From Clonostachys chloroleuca (Eukaryota; Ascomycota; Sordariomycetes; Hypocreales; Bionectriaceae): 64,000 bases of DNA. Below are positions 1 through 12,096 of this stretch, one piece after another (positions within the stretch are counted from its first letter, which is position 1; each line of letters starts with the position of its first letter). The notes under the pieces were generated by a model. That model saw only the letters and a list, made by a program, of their open reading frames with translations. It was not told where the DNA came from and made no database searches. The translations under genes were made by a program, and so were the position numbers. The stretch lies in contig JBANAY010000003.1 in NCBI GenBank assembly GCA_037952775.1, positions 11,594,001-11,658,000 of the forward strand, written 5' to 3'.

Positions 1-2467
1 TCGCGACAGAAAATTTCCGGCTCAGAAAGTTTGGCTGGAATTTTTTGCCCCGCAGCTGCACGCTTGATGTTGCATGCGGGCGCTAGCAATCCACTGGTTG
101 TAGCAGGTCTGGGGGTCGCTGCGGCTCACCTCATTGAGTAAGGTAGGTCCCATCCACTTCATTGTAACCTTCAAGGTGGTGGCTGAGGATAGGCGCTCCT
201 GGTATTGAGCTGCCCCGAGGTTCTTATCCCCCTAAATCATCAACCTGTGCCACCGGTGCTTCGACTCTGGCCACTCAAAAGCGCCCACAAATTGCACAGA
301 ACCAAAGCTCTCATTCGGTCTCTCGGGATAAAATAAATGCTTTGTGAGAACTCAAAATTTGAGATCCGTCTGTCTATGCTAGTTGTAGTTCCTATGCTGT
401 GTACAATATGATGCTGTACGACCAAAGCCCGATCACAGATTCTTCTTATCTCCTTTTGAAAGTCTTTTGTTCTAGCCTTTTTACGATTGACTTCAACATA
501 CCTAGGTGAGTATTAACCTACTTCAAGTACCCAACTGAAGGTTGTATTTCATACATACCGTACCTACCTACCTAAGGTAGATAAAAGTACCTACTTGAGA
601 GTATACCTAGCATCTTCCCTCCAGTCCATTGGGCTTGCATACCCTATAGCAAGCGGCATGATATGTACTGGGTGGGAACAGCATTTGGACAGGCAGAAGT
701 ATATCCTCAACTTCATGGTACTTAACTCTCCATTTAGAAGAGCTGGTGGTTTCAGTTTATATTTGATGCCGCTCTTGAAGGAGAAGTTGCATGTCCGGAG
801 TCGAGACACAATCGCAGCTAGTTCGTTCTGATGAATGGAAAGGATCAAGAACAACTTCAACCAGGTACTCTTCGAAAGATGGGCCTCCGAGGAGCATACC
901 AGTAGTGGGTTTAGTAACGATAGATGAATAACCCATATCGAGTATATTTTTGCGCTCCATGAAGCCGTCAAACGGCCAGCGTAGGAAATAATATGCTTTG
1001 AACTGTCCCAACGAAACTTGCCATCACCCAACCATCCGCAGAAGAATGGATAGTAGGCACAAAAAGGATAGACATATGTGTAACCACGGCCCATTCACGC
1101 AAATCTATTCGTGATGCTATCGCCACCAGAGCTCTTCCTCCGAATCGGTGCAGCTTGCTGTCCATTATGCCAGATACCGGAAGCTGTATTTCTACATGGC
1201 TGTCTTCATTATTCTCTGATTGACTCCTGGAGGCTTCCCTCATGGAGAGGTACCTAGGTACGCAAGCAAATGGAGGAGGATATAGGGTAGGTGTACTTGA
1301 ATGCGACTGCCTGCTGCCTGATGAAAATGGGAGCTTCCCATTGGTCCAAAAATGGAGCTTTTGGCTGAGGCTGCTGCCTACAAGCTCCGACCAATGAAAA
1401 AAATCGGCAGCTGCGAGTTGAGACCCACCACCGCACAATCAGTAAGTGGGCCTCAGGCAGAGATTTGTCTTTAAAAAGAGACGGAGCTCCCAGACTTTTC
1501 GACTTTTTCTTCTTTTCTTCTTCATACTTACCTTGTTTCGAATTCCCCAGCTCATGAATTGGGGGGTTCAGTACGGATGGCCTGCATTGCACAGCGCGGT
1601 GTTGTCCTTGCTCCATTGTCCTTCGGGGCCATGGGAGGCGTAATTTTTGATTTTGTCCTTGTTTTCATTGTGTTCACAGCTTGATGCTGGGTCATGAAGA
1701 AGACGCGTTGACTGCTTGACTGTTCGTGTTCTGCCGCGGAGGACCTTACTCGCAACTAGAACGTCCGTTTTTGATCGATCTGCCTGCAGGAAGTTGCGCA
1801 AGATGCGTCGCGTGAGCCCAGACTCGATGTGTTCATGTCTCGTGTACCTTGACTCACGAATCGACATGGAACACAGCCAACTCCTCTTGCCATGGTCTAC
1901 CTATAATAGGTAGGCCCAGTCTCCAACGTTAATGATGGACATTTTAACTGGTTGCTACGCGAGATGAAAGAGGGAGTGCCTGAGCTGACTCAAATTATAA
2001 CCACTCGTCCCATTCTCACCGTCTCTGCCTGCCGTGTCCGTTCGCACTCTACGTTCGTATTCATTTGTAGACAAAGTTCCGCGCTGCCGACTTTGGTACA
2101 TGGCAGCCTCATTGATGATGGAGTCTCTCGCTCCGCATCCTCCCTCCGTCCCCTCTTGGCGAAGTAATACATAAGGGCAGGTAGACAGAGTCATATCGTG
2201 AGGTCAGGCTGCGGACGCGACTTTATCCCGCACAATTTTTTCCTCCCACGCCAATGATGATGATCTAAAAATCTAGCGCTGCGTGATGTGAGCCTTCTGT
2301 GAATCGGAGGTGGCATCAAGTTTTTTCCGCCATGGGAAATTTAGATTAACGCATCAATGGTCTTCTGCTTCCTCCGATTCACATGATCTTACATCACATA
2401 GTGGTAGATGGATGGATGTATTATGTATAGTAAAGATAATAGATGGATGTATATTTGGGCCTGAAGA
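1..2467. other. intergenic, no gene supported
   Basis: I see no recognisable protein family or plausible spliced model here. The longest open frame (591-1094, minus, 167 codons) has no domain, no clean splice context, and overlaps other open frames, so it is not called. A cluster of TACC/GGTA tetranucleotides lies at about 555-606. Pyrimidine-rich stretches near 1490-1530 could belong to a promoter, but nothing downstream supports a gene. Confidence 0.5.
555..606. repeat. TACC/GGTA tetranucleotide cluster
   Basis: Short degenerate runs of TACC on one strand meet GGTA runs, forming imperfect palindromes around CCTAAGG. Similar clusters recur in this window near 17090, 17530-17590, 60140-60300 and 63926-63943, always in gene-free DNA. 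Role unknown. Confidence 0.5.
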
Positions 2468-5400
2468 CTATGTACGGGGACTTCTAAGGAAACCGACTAC
2501 TCCACTGCAATATCCAACCAAATCATCCAGTCGCTTACATTCCTGCTCTTGATATGACCTCCATTCCTGCAAGGCTGATAGCAAGGACTCACTGCCCATG
2601 ACTAGGTCGGAATGCAGTCGGAGAAACACGGTCATCCAGACTTGATTAAGCTCGTAATCACGCCGAATCTGCAGCCTGGCTGTCAGGGCGCGGATGAAAT
2701 GCAAGAGCTCGTTGGAGGCATCGTCCCCATTTCCTACGGACAACGACCGAAGCTCAAGATCGGCACTTGACGGTGAAAGGGACTTTAGGTGTTCAATGAA
2801 ATCATCATCTAAAACGATCATTAGCAAATGGCCACCATCGTAGGGGGTATCCGAAGAGCGAAAATAGGTAGACACTTACAATTTCCGGCTGCGGCCCCAG
2901 CTCGCAGCTTTGTCGTAAAGAGCTCCTCAAAGCGTTCTTTGTCAAGTTTGGTTATACGAGACTTGGAAAGGTCCTCGTTCTTGTCTTGGGCATTGGCATC
3001 GCTCGCGCCAGAGGTCAGGAAAAAGGGTGCCTTTTCTGGCAGCTTGGGTGCTTCCTTTGGCTTGTTTCGTGCCTTGATAAGATCTAGATGGAGAAGAGTT
3101 TGCCATCTTGCTTTGGGTACCAAACTCAGTGTAGTCAGTTCTGAGCTGAGCTGCTCAATGGTGGGCGCCAAAACCGCATTATCTCCGTCCGTCTCCTCTT
3201 CTTCGAAGGCGCCAGCCAAAAGACCGCCGTTGCCAGACCCAGAAGCAGTAGGCATTTCTGTCTGACCAACTTCGTTCTCAGATATCTGTCTTGTGGGCAC
3301 GTGCTTGAATAAGGACTTGTTGGTCCAAATTGTAACACCTAGCTGACCCTCGATTGTTGCGGCCAAATACTCTCCAGATGTAGACATAGAGAGTGCCTTG
3401 CATGGTCTCTCAAGGCGAATCGCATCGATCAGGTGACTGGTAGGAAGATCCCACACGCGAACAACTCGGTCCTGGGACGCTGCAATGACCCAGCGGCCGT
3501 CGTGAGAGAAACAAAAGTCATTGATCGTATCTTGAGGACCCCAGAACTCACGAATGACCTTTTTTGTTTCCATGTCTACCACCTTGATAGACATGTTGCT
3601 ACAAGAAAATGCCACCAGATTGCTGCCGGGGTGGTATCTGGCTGCAGTGGGAAAGCAGGTCAAGGTCCAGTCAATCTGTTCAACGAGATTACCCGTGAGA
3701 AAGTCCCAGAACTTGACCTTTCCGTCTTCCGAGCAGGATATGACCATTTTGTTCATTGAGTCAACAATGATACCCTTGACCGCTTTGGTGTGTTTGCCTG
3801 TACCGGCAGAGAACTTCTGAGGGCTTCCTTGAAGTCTTACCACATCATCGGCCTGCTTCATCTGCTGTATCCTCAATTGGCGGGCTTGCGCTGGCGTCAG
3901 CTTGGAAGGGAAACGTTGTCGATGAACACCAGACTGGAGGTTGTACATGTCGATGGCACCCGCTTCAGAACCCACTAATGCAAAGGTGCCGCAGGGGGAG
4001 ATGGCAACGGTAGAAACATTGGTACTGTCGCTTGTTGGGAAGGCCCATCTACCTGCGCGCTTCCTGCCCCAGAACCAGGTTCTTGCGTGTGTATCGTTCT
4101 TGTGAGCGGTGACAACGCTTTCCCAGCCCGTCATGCCACTTATTTCAGCACTCTCGGCCTTCTTTTGGCTTAGATCCTTTTGCCAAATTGGTTGTTTCCC
4201 AGGAAGTGCACCTATACCTCCGTCTCGGTTAAGGGAGGAAGCGATGCAAGTGATTTGAGGAGCTTTGAGGTCCTCGAGCGTTGTTGTCGGTCCCTGAGCC
4301 AAAGCATTCGTGGCCAAGATGCCAATTTTCTTTGCCTTCTTCCTGATATTACCCTGACTGAGCTCCGAGCTCTGGCCATCGCGTCTCAAACTCCAGCCCC
4401 ATAAGCTTCTGTCTTGACCTCCACTCAAGAGCCACTTGTTTCCAGCATCAGCGCCGTCGAAATCGCTGGGGAGGAACTGGAGACAGTTGATAGGGCCGGC
4501 GTGGCCACTTCGAGAATGAAGTATTCTAGGAATTGGCGAAAATGGTGTTGCATCGAAGATCCACGACTTGAGAGAGTTGTCTTGGCCGCTTGTCACGATT
4601 ACAGGTTGACCTGATAGGAACTCGACCCGGCTGACGCCTCCACTGACAAACGGGCCGTCTGAGGCAGGGGGGTTATGTGCGCTTCGGAGAACTCCCATGA
4701 CACGCCCGCCACCATTGAGATCCCAGAATGTAATATCTCCAGAGGAAGGGGTCGCTGTTGCCATGACACCATCCTTCCTCCCATCTTGGCCGGCTCCCAT
4801 ACCGTCGGTTCTGAAGGAGATGCTATTAACAGGGTGTTCAGAGCTACCTGCTTCAACTTGAAGTACGACTTTGTCTGTGAGAACATTGGTAATGATGAGT
4901 TGGCCGTGAGAGTAGGCGATTGCCATAAGAGACAAGGCGGGAGTCGGCTCGAGACAAGTGACAGCGCCTGAGTCAGGAGAGGGTGGTAGAATCGTATAAA
5001 TGAGCTTCCCGGTGCTCAAATTCCAAATTTCTACCCACCCATCCTTGCGACCGACGAAAATCTTGTTGAGGAAGGTTGGCATGCTCATTACGCCGCCGGT
5101 GATCTCATTTCCACCACCCGGAGCGGTAACAGTATGAATAGTGGTGTAGTGCTCTAATGTAGCCGTCTTGAAAACTTCAATTCGGGTTGTAGCACAGGCG
5201 ACAATCCAAGTTCCCAAGACAAGAATCTGTTGAATTGGCTGGGTGATGTCCGATGGTAGTTCCAACTCATCCACCTTCTTTCCTCGCTTGAACACCCAGA
5301 TACCCTTCGGGGAATCGGTTCCTGGCGTTCCCCATGCTGCGAATACCTTTTCCTTCCAGGCGAAGGTTGCTGTGATGTCGGTCGGAGTTTGCGGTTGGCT

Positions 5401-5715
5401 GACAAAAACGAGGTTCAGGCCGCGGCGCAAGTCGTAGGTCTGTAGGGATCGTCCGACAGAAGTGGTGATCTGAAAGCTCGTCTTTCCGAGGGGCATGGAT
5501 GTGAAGGGGACCTGGGTAGGAGACACGAGACCTACAGTCTTACCGCCGAATCAATGTTAGTTACGGAGGCAAACCTGCAATGATACAATTTGGAATGTTG
5601 GACGTACCCTGAAAGGTGCAAAGATTCGGGAAGAATCTGCGCCCCTGGCTGCCTTGCTGGAAGAAGTCACCTTCTGGCGCTTCACCAAGGGTCCTTCAAC
5701 ATTGGAATGCGGCAT
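2468..5715 (-). CDS. utp21: U3 snoRNA-associated protein 21 (Utp21/WDR36), SSU processome
   Basis: WD40-repeat subunit of the UTP-B module that acts on pre-18S rRNA in the nucleolus. Three exons on the minus strand: 5715-5608, 5538-2880, 2808-2468, giving 1035 residues. Exon 1 encodes the 36-residue N-terminus (MPHSNVEGP... ending FAPFR) and exon 2 continues with TVGLVSPTQ, the usual Utp21 entry into the first propeller. Two tandem beta-propellers fill roughly residues 40-750, with GH/WD repeat ends such as VRVWDLP and VKFWDF. The C-terminal Utp21 domain is completed by exon 3 (joined as AAAGNYDDFIEHLKS). Introns are 69 nt (GTACGT, CTAAC, AAG) and 71 nt (GTAAGT, CTAAT, TAG); phase agrees at both. 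Length matches fungal family members. Divergently arranged with vip1 across 1.4 kb. Confidence 0.93.
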
Positions 5716-7107
5716 CTTGTCGGTCAAAGCAGCCGTATTCGTGTACATGTGAAGATGTTCCTGGCGGTTGAGGATCACCAAAGCTCTTTTCGGGCGCTGG
5801 GTGAATTTTCGGTCGTATCTCAATTGGCCGGCAACTTTTTTTTTGGGGTCCACTATCGTTATCAAGACTGATAACACGGAGCGTAGCGACCAAGCAGGGA
5901 TTCTACTCCATGGGCCAATTACCAGTCACAACTGCTGCGTCACAGATCTCGACAGCCCCAACTCCATATTTTTATTTGATTCATGGCCGGTTGATTTGGC
6001 ATGTGTCGCCCTTGTTCTCTCTTGTCTCCGCAATCAGACCGCTGCTTACTGGAGCATGGTGGAATGTGACTGTTGAAGCACAGGGTCCATTGAAGAAAAT
6101 TCTCGAGAGCCATGTGATGGAGACTGTTTCGCTGTCTACCAGGTCAAGGCCGGGTTGGATGCCCCATTGGTGGCGGTCAATATGGAATGGGCACAGAGAT
6201 GCGATTTGGAAACAGATGTAGCGGTGCTGAGCCAAGGTGTACCTACCCATCAATTGGGCGACATCGGATTGAAGCGCAGTCTTGAGAAGAGCACTTCTGC
6301 AGCAAGTAGCAATTAGAATAAGCGAATCGCCGTCGTATTATTGGCTCTCAATATGTACCGAGTAAGCCAGTCACAAACTCAACTTCAATCTCAATGTTGC
6401 GGCCGGTACTGCAGGTAGGCGCCGGTGACCACGTGCTCCTATCGTAGCACGCGAGCATCTGCTAGGCCATTTCCCTCCATTCTCAGTCTCTTAGGGAGGG
6501 TGTCACTGTAACCGTAAGTGTTATATGGCCCATTCGGTAAGAATGAAGGCCTCTTGGAGCCCGATCCCGTTGCTATCTCGTCGGAGATCTCTGCATTCTT
6601 GCTCCAGAAGGCTTTTCTTGGCACTGGCTGGGTGCCACACTGCGGCTCCAATTTGTCCACGTTCGTGCCTGGTGGCCGACACACCATGCCCAATAACCGT
6701 GCATGCATGCGTGGAACGAACACGCGCTGCTGTCGGTCTCCAGGCTTGACTAGTGTGGCGATGGCTCTGGAATTTGTTCTAGCCTCTGGCCTCTGGAGGC
6801 GTGTATCCAGAGCGCTTGGGCGGGCCTATCATGGACGATCCCAGACGCTGTCTTAGAGATGCATACGCTCTTATTGGGGCCACAAGCCCAGGGTTTTCTT
6901 TTCTTTTTCTCGGTTTGGGTCTCGAGGCCGTTTGCCGTTGATATTAAAGGCAACACACTACAGGCATCATCGCTTCCCCCAGGTCTATTCTTCAGGGGGA
7001 GGGTGTCCCTTCCATTTGCCATTGGATCCAGTTACTGTTAACCCACCTATCTGATCGCTAGCCAAAGTTAAAAGAGCTCCAGCTCTTCTGGTCCCTCAGT
7101 ACTGACC
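5716..7107. other. divergent intergenic region utp21/vip1
   Basis: About 1.4 kb between two divergent start codons, so it should hold both promoters. Open frames inside it (for example 6439-6723 minus) have no family resemblance. I see no strong TATA box. Confidence 0.5.
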
Positions 7108-10100
7108 ATGCACCCGGCAGATTTTAGCACCACCTCCACCTCCACATCGTCCGCCACCCTCTCACCGAATATTAAACCGCCGCCCTCCTCTTTGTTTTCG
7201 CAACATCCTTCTGCTCCTGTTACTCCTGGTTCTGAATTTGCCGATCCCCATCGGTATCAAGGCGACGCTGACCGGTCTCGCTTACGCAGCGTGTCTCTGT
7301 GCTCCACCTCGAGTTCAATTGCTGAGAGAAAGAAACACTGTGCCGAGCCAGGCACATCTGAGGTCCATGCCGAGTTTCGCAAATTCTCCGCCTACCCGAA
7401 TTACTCGCCGTGGTCGCTGAGGGGCATCCGCCAATCATTCCAGCACCGCCGTTGTATCTCGGGTGCCTCGAGCTCTTATCTCAGTGACGATTGTGTTCTG
7501 GAAAACCCTGCTTCTGATGCAATCGACGATTCGGACACCCCGCGATTGCGCCCCACCATAGACAACGAACATCCCTTCCGGTCGTATCTACTTCACCGAT
7601 CTCCAACTCCCAGCTCGAGTCTTCTTAGCGCACAAGCCCGCCGCTTATCGAACATTTCTCTGCCCTCTCCACGAGGAGCTACAAAGCCTTGTACTACCGC
7701 CCACGGCTCTGAATCCGGCCTCCGTGTCCGCTCTGCATCGTTCCTAATGTCATCTGGCAAGGGCCTGGGGCTGCCCCAGTCGCAGTCCGAGGCGGGAGTT
7801 TCCAATGTCCTCGTGACGACATCGTCAAATTCTCAGCCAAGTCAGCCGTCTGGCAACCATAACCTTACCACCAGGGAGAACCATTCCCAGCCACTTGAAC
7901 TGTTCCGGCGAAACCAGCGATCTGAAACCAACACCCATTCCAATATACGCACTCGACCTGGGCGATCTAGAAGTAGAGTTCAGCGACGGTTTAGCGGCAG
8001 TACTGCCAACAGCAGCCATAGCCCTGGAAGCGATCGAGGCCCTTCCCATAGGGAGAGGGAAGATGGTGAGTCTTTCTCGACGGCATTGGCTATTGGTACA
8101 TGCTAATACTCAATAGTCAAACCAGCTCCATGGGGTGTCATCGGTATATGTGCATTGGACATCAAGGCCAGAAGCAAGCCTAGCCGAAACATTCTGAATA
8201 GGCTTATTGCCAACCGCGAATTTGACGTCATCGTTTTCGGTGACAAGGTGATTTTAGACGAAGGTGAGCCATCCCTTTTCAGACATCCCAAGAAAGGGAA
8301 TTCAAAACCAAAGGTCTAGAATTGTGAGTGCTAATGACATGCGTTGAAGATGTGGAAAATTGGCCCATTTGGTAAGTGGTCCACCATCGCCAGACAAAGT
8401 TCTGCATGCTACCTCTCCCCACCCGCCTCGCCGTGGGCTGCGCAAAGTCAATTGGACTGACTAGGTCGCAGTGATTATCTTATTTCCTTTTATTCGGATG
8501 GCTTCCCTCTAGAGAAAGCAATTGCATACGTTAAAGCTAGAAAGCCGTTTTGCGTCAACGATGTTCTTTGCCAGAAGATTCTCTGGGACAGACGTCTCTG
8601 TCTTCAGCTCCTCGACAAGATACATGTACGCACACCCAGCCGTCTCGAGATAAGTCGAGACGGTGGTCCTACGTTTTTCACACCGGAGATTGCCAAGCAT
8701 GTCAAAGATATATCTGGTGTGTCCATAGATGCCGTCATGCCTGAGAAGATCAGACCACCCCACCAAGTGGAGTTACTTGAGGACGGTGACGTCCTATGTG
8801 TTGACGGCAAAACACTTAGGAAGCCATTTGTTGAAAAGCCGACAAGTGGGGAAGACCACAATATCATTATTTACTTTCCTAAATCTGCAGGTGGTGGTGC
8901 TAGAAAGTTGTTCCGGAAGATTGGGAACAAAAGCTCAGACTATGTGGCCGACCTCAATACGCCTCGTGCTATCACTGAGCCTAATGGTAGTTATATTTAC
9001 GAAAGCTTCATGCAAGTCGACAACGCAGAGGATATCAAAGCCTACACGGTAGGGCCAAATTTCTGCCATGCCGAGACGCGCAAGTCCCCTGTAGTGGATG
9101 GTGTGGTGAGGAGAAACCAGCATGGCAAGGAGCTGCGCTATGTTACGCCTCTCAGTCCTGAGGAGCGAGATATGGCCAGTAAAATCTCAACTGCTTTCGG
9201 CCAGCGTGTGTGTGGCTTTGACCTCTTGAGAGTGTCAGGGAAGAGTTATGTCATCGACGTCAACGGTTGGAGTTTCGTCAAGGACAACAATGAGTACTAT
9301 GACCATTGTTCCAATATCTTGAAGGAGCTTTTCGTCAAAGAGAGGCTCCGGCGAGGAAGCGCGGCATCGGGGGCACCGTCTCCTGCTGCTTCAGAGTTCG
9401 AAACCCATCCCCGTAACTCAACCGCTACCGGGGAAAGGGATTTTCCCCCAGCATCGCTGCACGCCCCTGAAAGGTCGATCCCGGGAAGCTACCCCGAATC
9501 TCATGATAACGCCTCCGGGGGACCAAGTGGCACTACATCACCAAAGGCCGATGAAATACTCTCCTCCACCGTATCGAGTATCGATGCAGCCTCGATAAAT
9601 CTCCCCCCACCTTCGGATGTCACTTCCCATGACGTTAGTCTTGGGTCACTGAGGACCCAAGCAGCACCAAGCCCTGGTCTGCCGCCGCCAAGCCAGACAA
9701 ACGAGGAGAACGAGCCTCAGCCGCCCCTACCAAAGCATTCGTGGAAGCTGAAGGGAATTGTATCTGTTATTCGTCACGCTGATCGGACACCAAAACAGAA
9801 ATTCAAGTTCACATTTCATACCGAACCCTTCATCGCTCTTCTCAGGGGCCATCAGGAAGAGGTTCTTCTTGTTGGCGAGGCAGCCCTGGCGAGTGTTCTG
9901 AACGCTGTCGAAATGGCGCTCGGTGAGGGTATTGAGGACATCGAAAAACTCAGGGGTCTTCGCAATGTACTTGTCAAGAAAGGGAGCTGGGCTGGGACTA
10001 AAGTTCAAATAAAACCTCTGTTTCGGAAGAAAAAGACGGAGAAGACGGAAAAGACGGAAGAAACCCCAGGTGTTGGAGAGTTGCCTGGCTTGAAGGAGGA

Positions 10101-12096
10101 CGTCGAGTCCCCCTCGAAGCCAGAGGCTGGCCCTCCGGGTCCGGACTACTCCCCCAAAATCACCCCTAAGCGGCATGATTCTCTTTCGGGGGTAACGATG
10201 TCCAAATTTACGGCAGCCGAAGAACAACTGGTGCTTGATAAGCTTCAGCTGATAGTCAAATGGGGTGGAGAACCAACCCACTCCGCTCGCTATCAGTCTC
10301 AGGAGCTGGGAGAAAGCATGAGGAACGACCTGACGCTTTTGAACAGGGACATCCTTGATGAGGTGCATGTTTTTAGTAGCTCGGAGAGACGAGTCACAAC
10401 CAGTGCTCAAATTTGGGCAGCGTCATTTTTGGGGAAGAAGGATATTCCCGAAGACTTCATCACGATCCGCAAGGATTTGTTAGATGATTCCAATGCCGCA
10501 AAGGACGAAACGGATAAGGTAAAGAAGAAGCTTAAAGGCCTTCTTAGGAAAGGAAACGAAAGACCTCCGGAGTTCGCCTGGCCCGATAACATGCCAGAGC
10601 CATCCGAAGTCCAGAGTCGAGTTGTCCAGCTTATGATCTTCCACCGGCGTGTGATGCAGTACAACTATGGGAAGCTCTTTGGCAGTGCGGCGAATTCACT
10701 GAGCTCCATATCTGGTCACTCTACCGATAAACTCAATGGCGAAGCCTCCAACTCGTCTATTGCATCGTCTCTGTCTCAGGCCAATGCTGTCAATGCCATC
10801 CAGTCTCGTTGGTGCTCCGGAGAAGATCCGGAACTATTCAGGGAACGATGGGAGAAGCTCTTCGCCGAGTTCTCTGACGGCGACAAGGTCGATCCTAGCA
10901 AGATTTCCGAATTGTACGATACGATGAAGTTCGATGCCTTGCACAACAGACAGTTCTTGGAATGGGTGTTCACTCCGCCAAAGCACATGCTGGAAGAGTA
11001 CGGCTTGAAAGAGCATGGCTCGAAAGAACCAAAACTCAAGGATTCAGAGGAGAGCAAGGCGTCAGATGAGCAGAAGGCAGAAAAGGACAAAAGTCAAAGC
11101 AGCTCACAGTCTCCGGACGGATCTTCTGATAAATCAGAAGCCCCCAGCCGGTCTGCAACTGTAAGGAAGCTTTTCCGGCGACGATCTTTTCTCAACAATC
11201 TTAGGAACCTCAACGGAGAATCATCCCCCGAACAGTACTTCAAGCTCTACAAGGGGACAGACCAGGCGCTGGAGAAGCCCGACCCACGAAATGAGCCTCT
11301 ACAGGAGCTATATCGGCTTGCCAAAATTCTGTTTGACTTCATCTGTCCACAAGAGTACGGAATTTCTGACACGGAGAAGCTCGAAATCGGGTTGTTGACA
11401 TCGTTGCCTCTACTTAAAGAGATTGTCCAAGACCTCGAGGAGATGCAGGCCTCCAATTACGCAAAGTCTTTCTTTTACTTCACCAAAGAGTCTCATATCT
11501 ACACTCTCCTAAACTGCATCATTGAAGGGGGAATCGAAACAAAGATCAAGCGAAGCACAATACCCGAGCTTGACTATCTCTCCCAGATCTCTTTTGAACT
11601 TTACGAGTCCGAGATGAAACAGCCAGAGAGCAACTCTCCTGATGAGCCTACATTTGCGTACAGTATTAGAATTACCATCAGCCCAGGTTGCCACGTTTTC
11701 GACCCATTGCACGTCCAGCTGGACAGCAGACACTGCATTGGAAGCACCCCGAGGAGGAGTCTCACCCCTCACGGTGATTGGCTTCAAGTTATCAAGACAC
11801 TCCGAGCCAAGTTCAACCAGTATGTTTCTTCATCATTCCCGAAGCCCCACTTACCTCGTTGTACTAACGCGTCGTGCAGAGTTAAACTGCCGAAAACTTT
11901 CCTGGCGGTGAACCTGTCTGATGCATTTACCTTTGAGGACCAGGAGAGACAGACCAGCGATACCGACGTGCTTGAGATGAGAATGCCGTCTCCCAGACAG
12001 CCGGCCTCTGATCCTAAAGCTTCCGAGAATGCGGTTATCGACGAGCCAAACACAGACGTGCCCGTGGAGACGCTGGAGGCAGGCAGTGTCCTGTGA
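7108..12096 (+). CDS. vip1: inositol hexakisphosphate/diphosphoinositol-pentakisphosphate kinase (Vip1/Asp1/PPIP5K)
   Basis: Bifunctional enzyme that phosphorylates IP6/IP7 at the 1-position through an N-terminal ATP-grasp kinase, and carries a C-terminal histidine-acid-phosphatase-like domain acting on 1-phosphates. Five exons: 7108-8065, 8117-8263, 8350-8371, 8472-11819, 11880-12096; 1563 residues. Residues 1-319 are a Ser/Pro-rich, probably disordered extension. The kinase starts at about 320 ([20 protein letters not shown]) and includes [14 protein letters not shown] and the [14 protein letters not shown] region. The phosphatase motif RHADRTPK is at about 810-817 and SHIYTL, with the second conserved His, at about 1384. 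Charged linkers rich in Lys/Glu interrupt the phosphatase domain. Exon 3 is only 22 nt. The last intron (60 nt, GTATGT, CTAAC, CAG) has no stop and keeps frame. Longer than yeast Vip1, mostly by the N-terminal extension. Confidence 0.94.
8350..8371 (+). other. 22-nt micro-exon of vip1
   Basis: Flanked by AAG before it and GTAAGT after it. It supplies DVENWPI plus two bases of the next codon, joining DE upstream to [11 protein letters not shown] downstream. The family motif is restored only if this exon is included, which is the evidence for it. Confidence 0.85.
11820..11879 (+). other. in-frame, stop-free 60-nt intron in vip1
   Basis: Starts GTATGT, contains TACTAAC 13 bases before its terminal CAG, is exactly 20 codons long and contains no stop. 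Splicing gives [17 protein letters not shown], the conserved family sequence. Retention would insert 20 residues without breaking the frame. Confidence 0.85.

Noticed and set aside
591..1094. 167-codon open frame, minus strand
   Set aside because: No domain, overlapping open frames in other phases, no splice or start context supporting a gene.
9727..10410. 227-codon open frame opposite vip1
   Set aside because: Antisense shadow of the Vip1 phosphatase domain.
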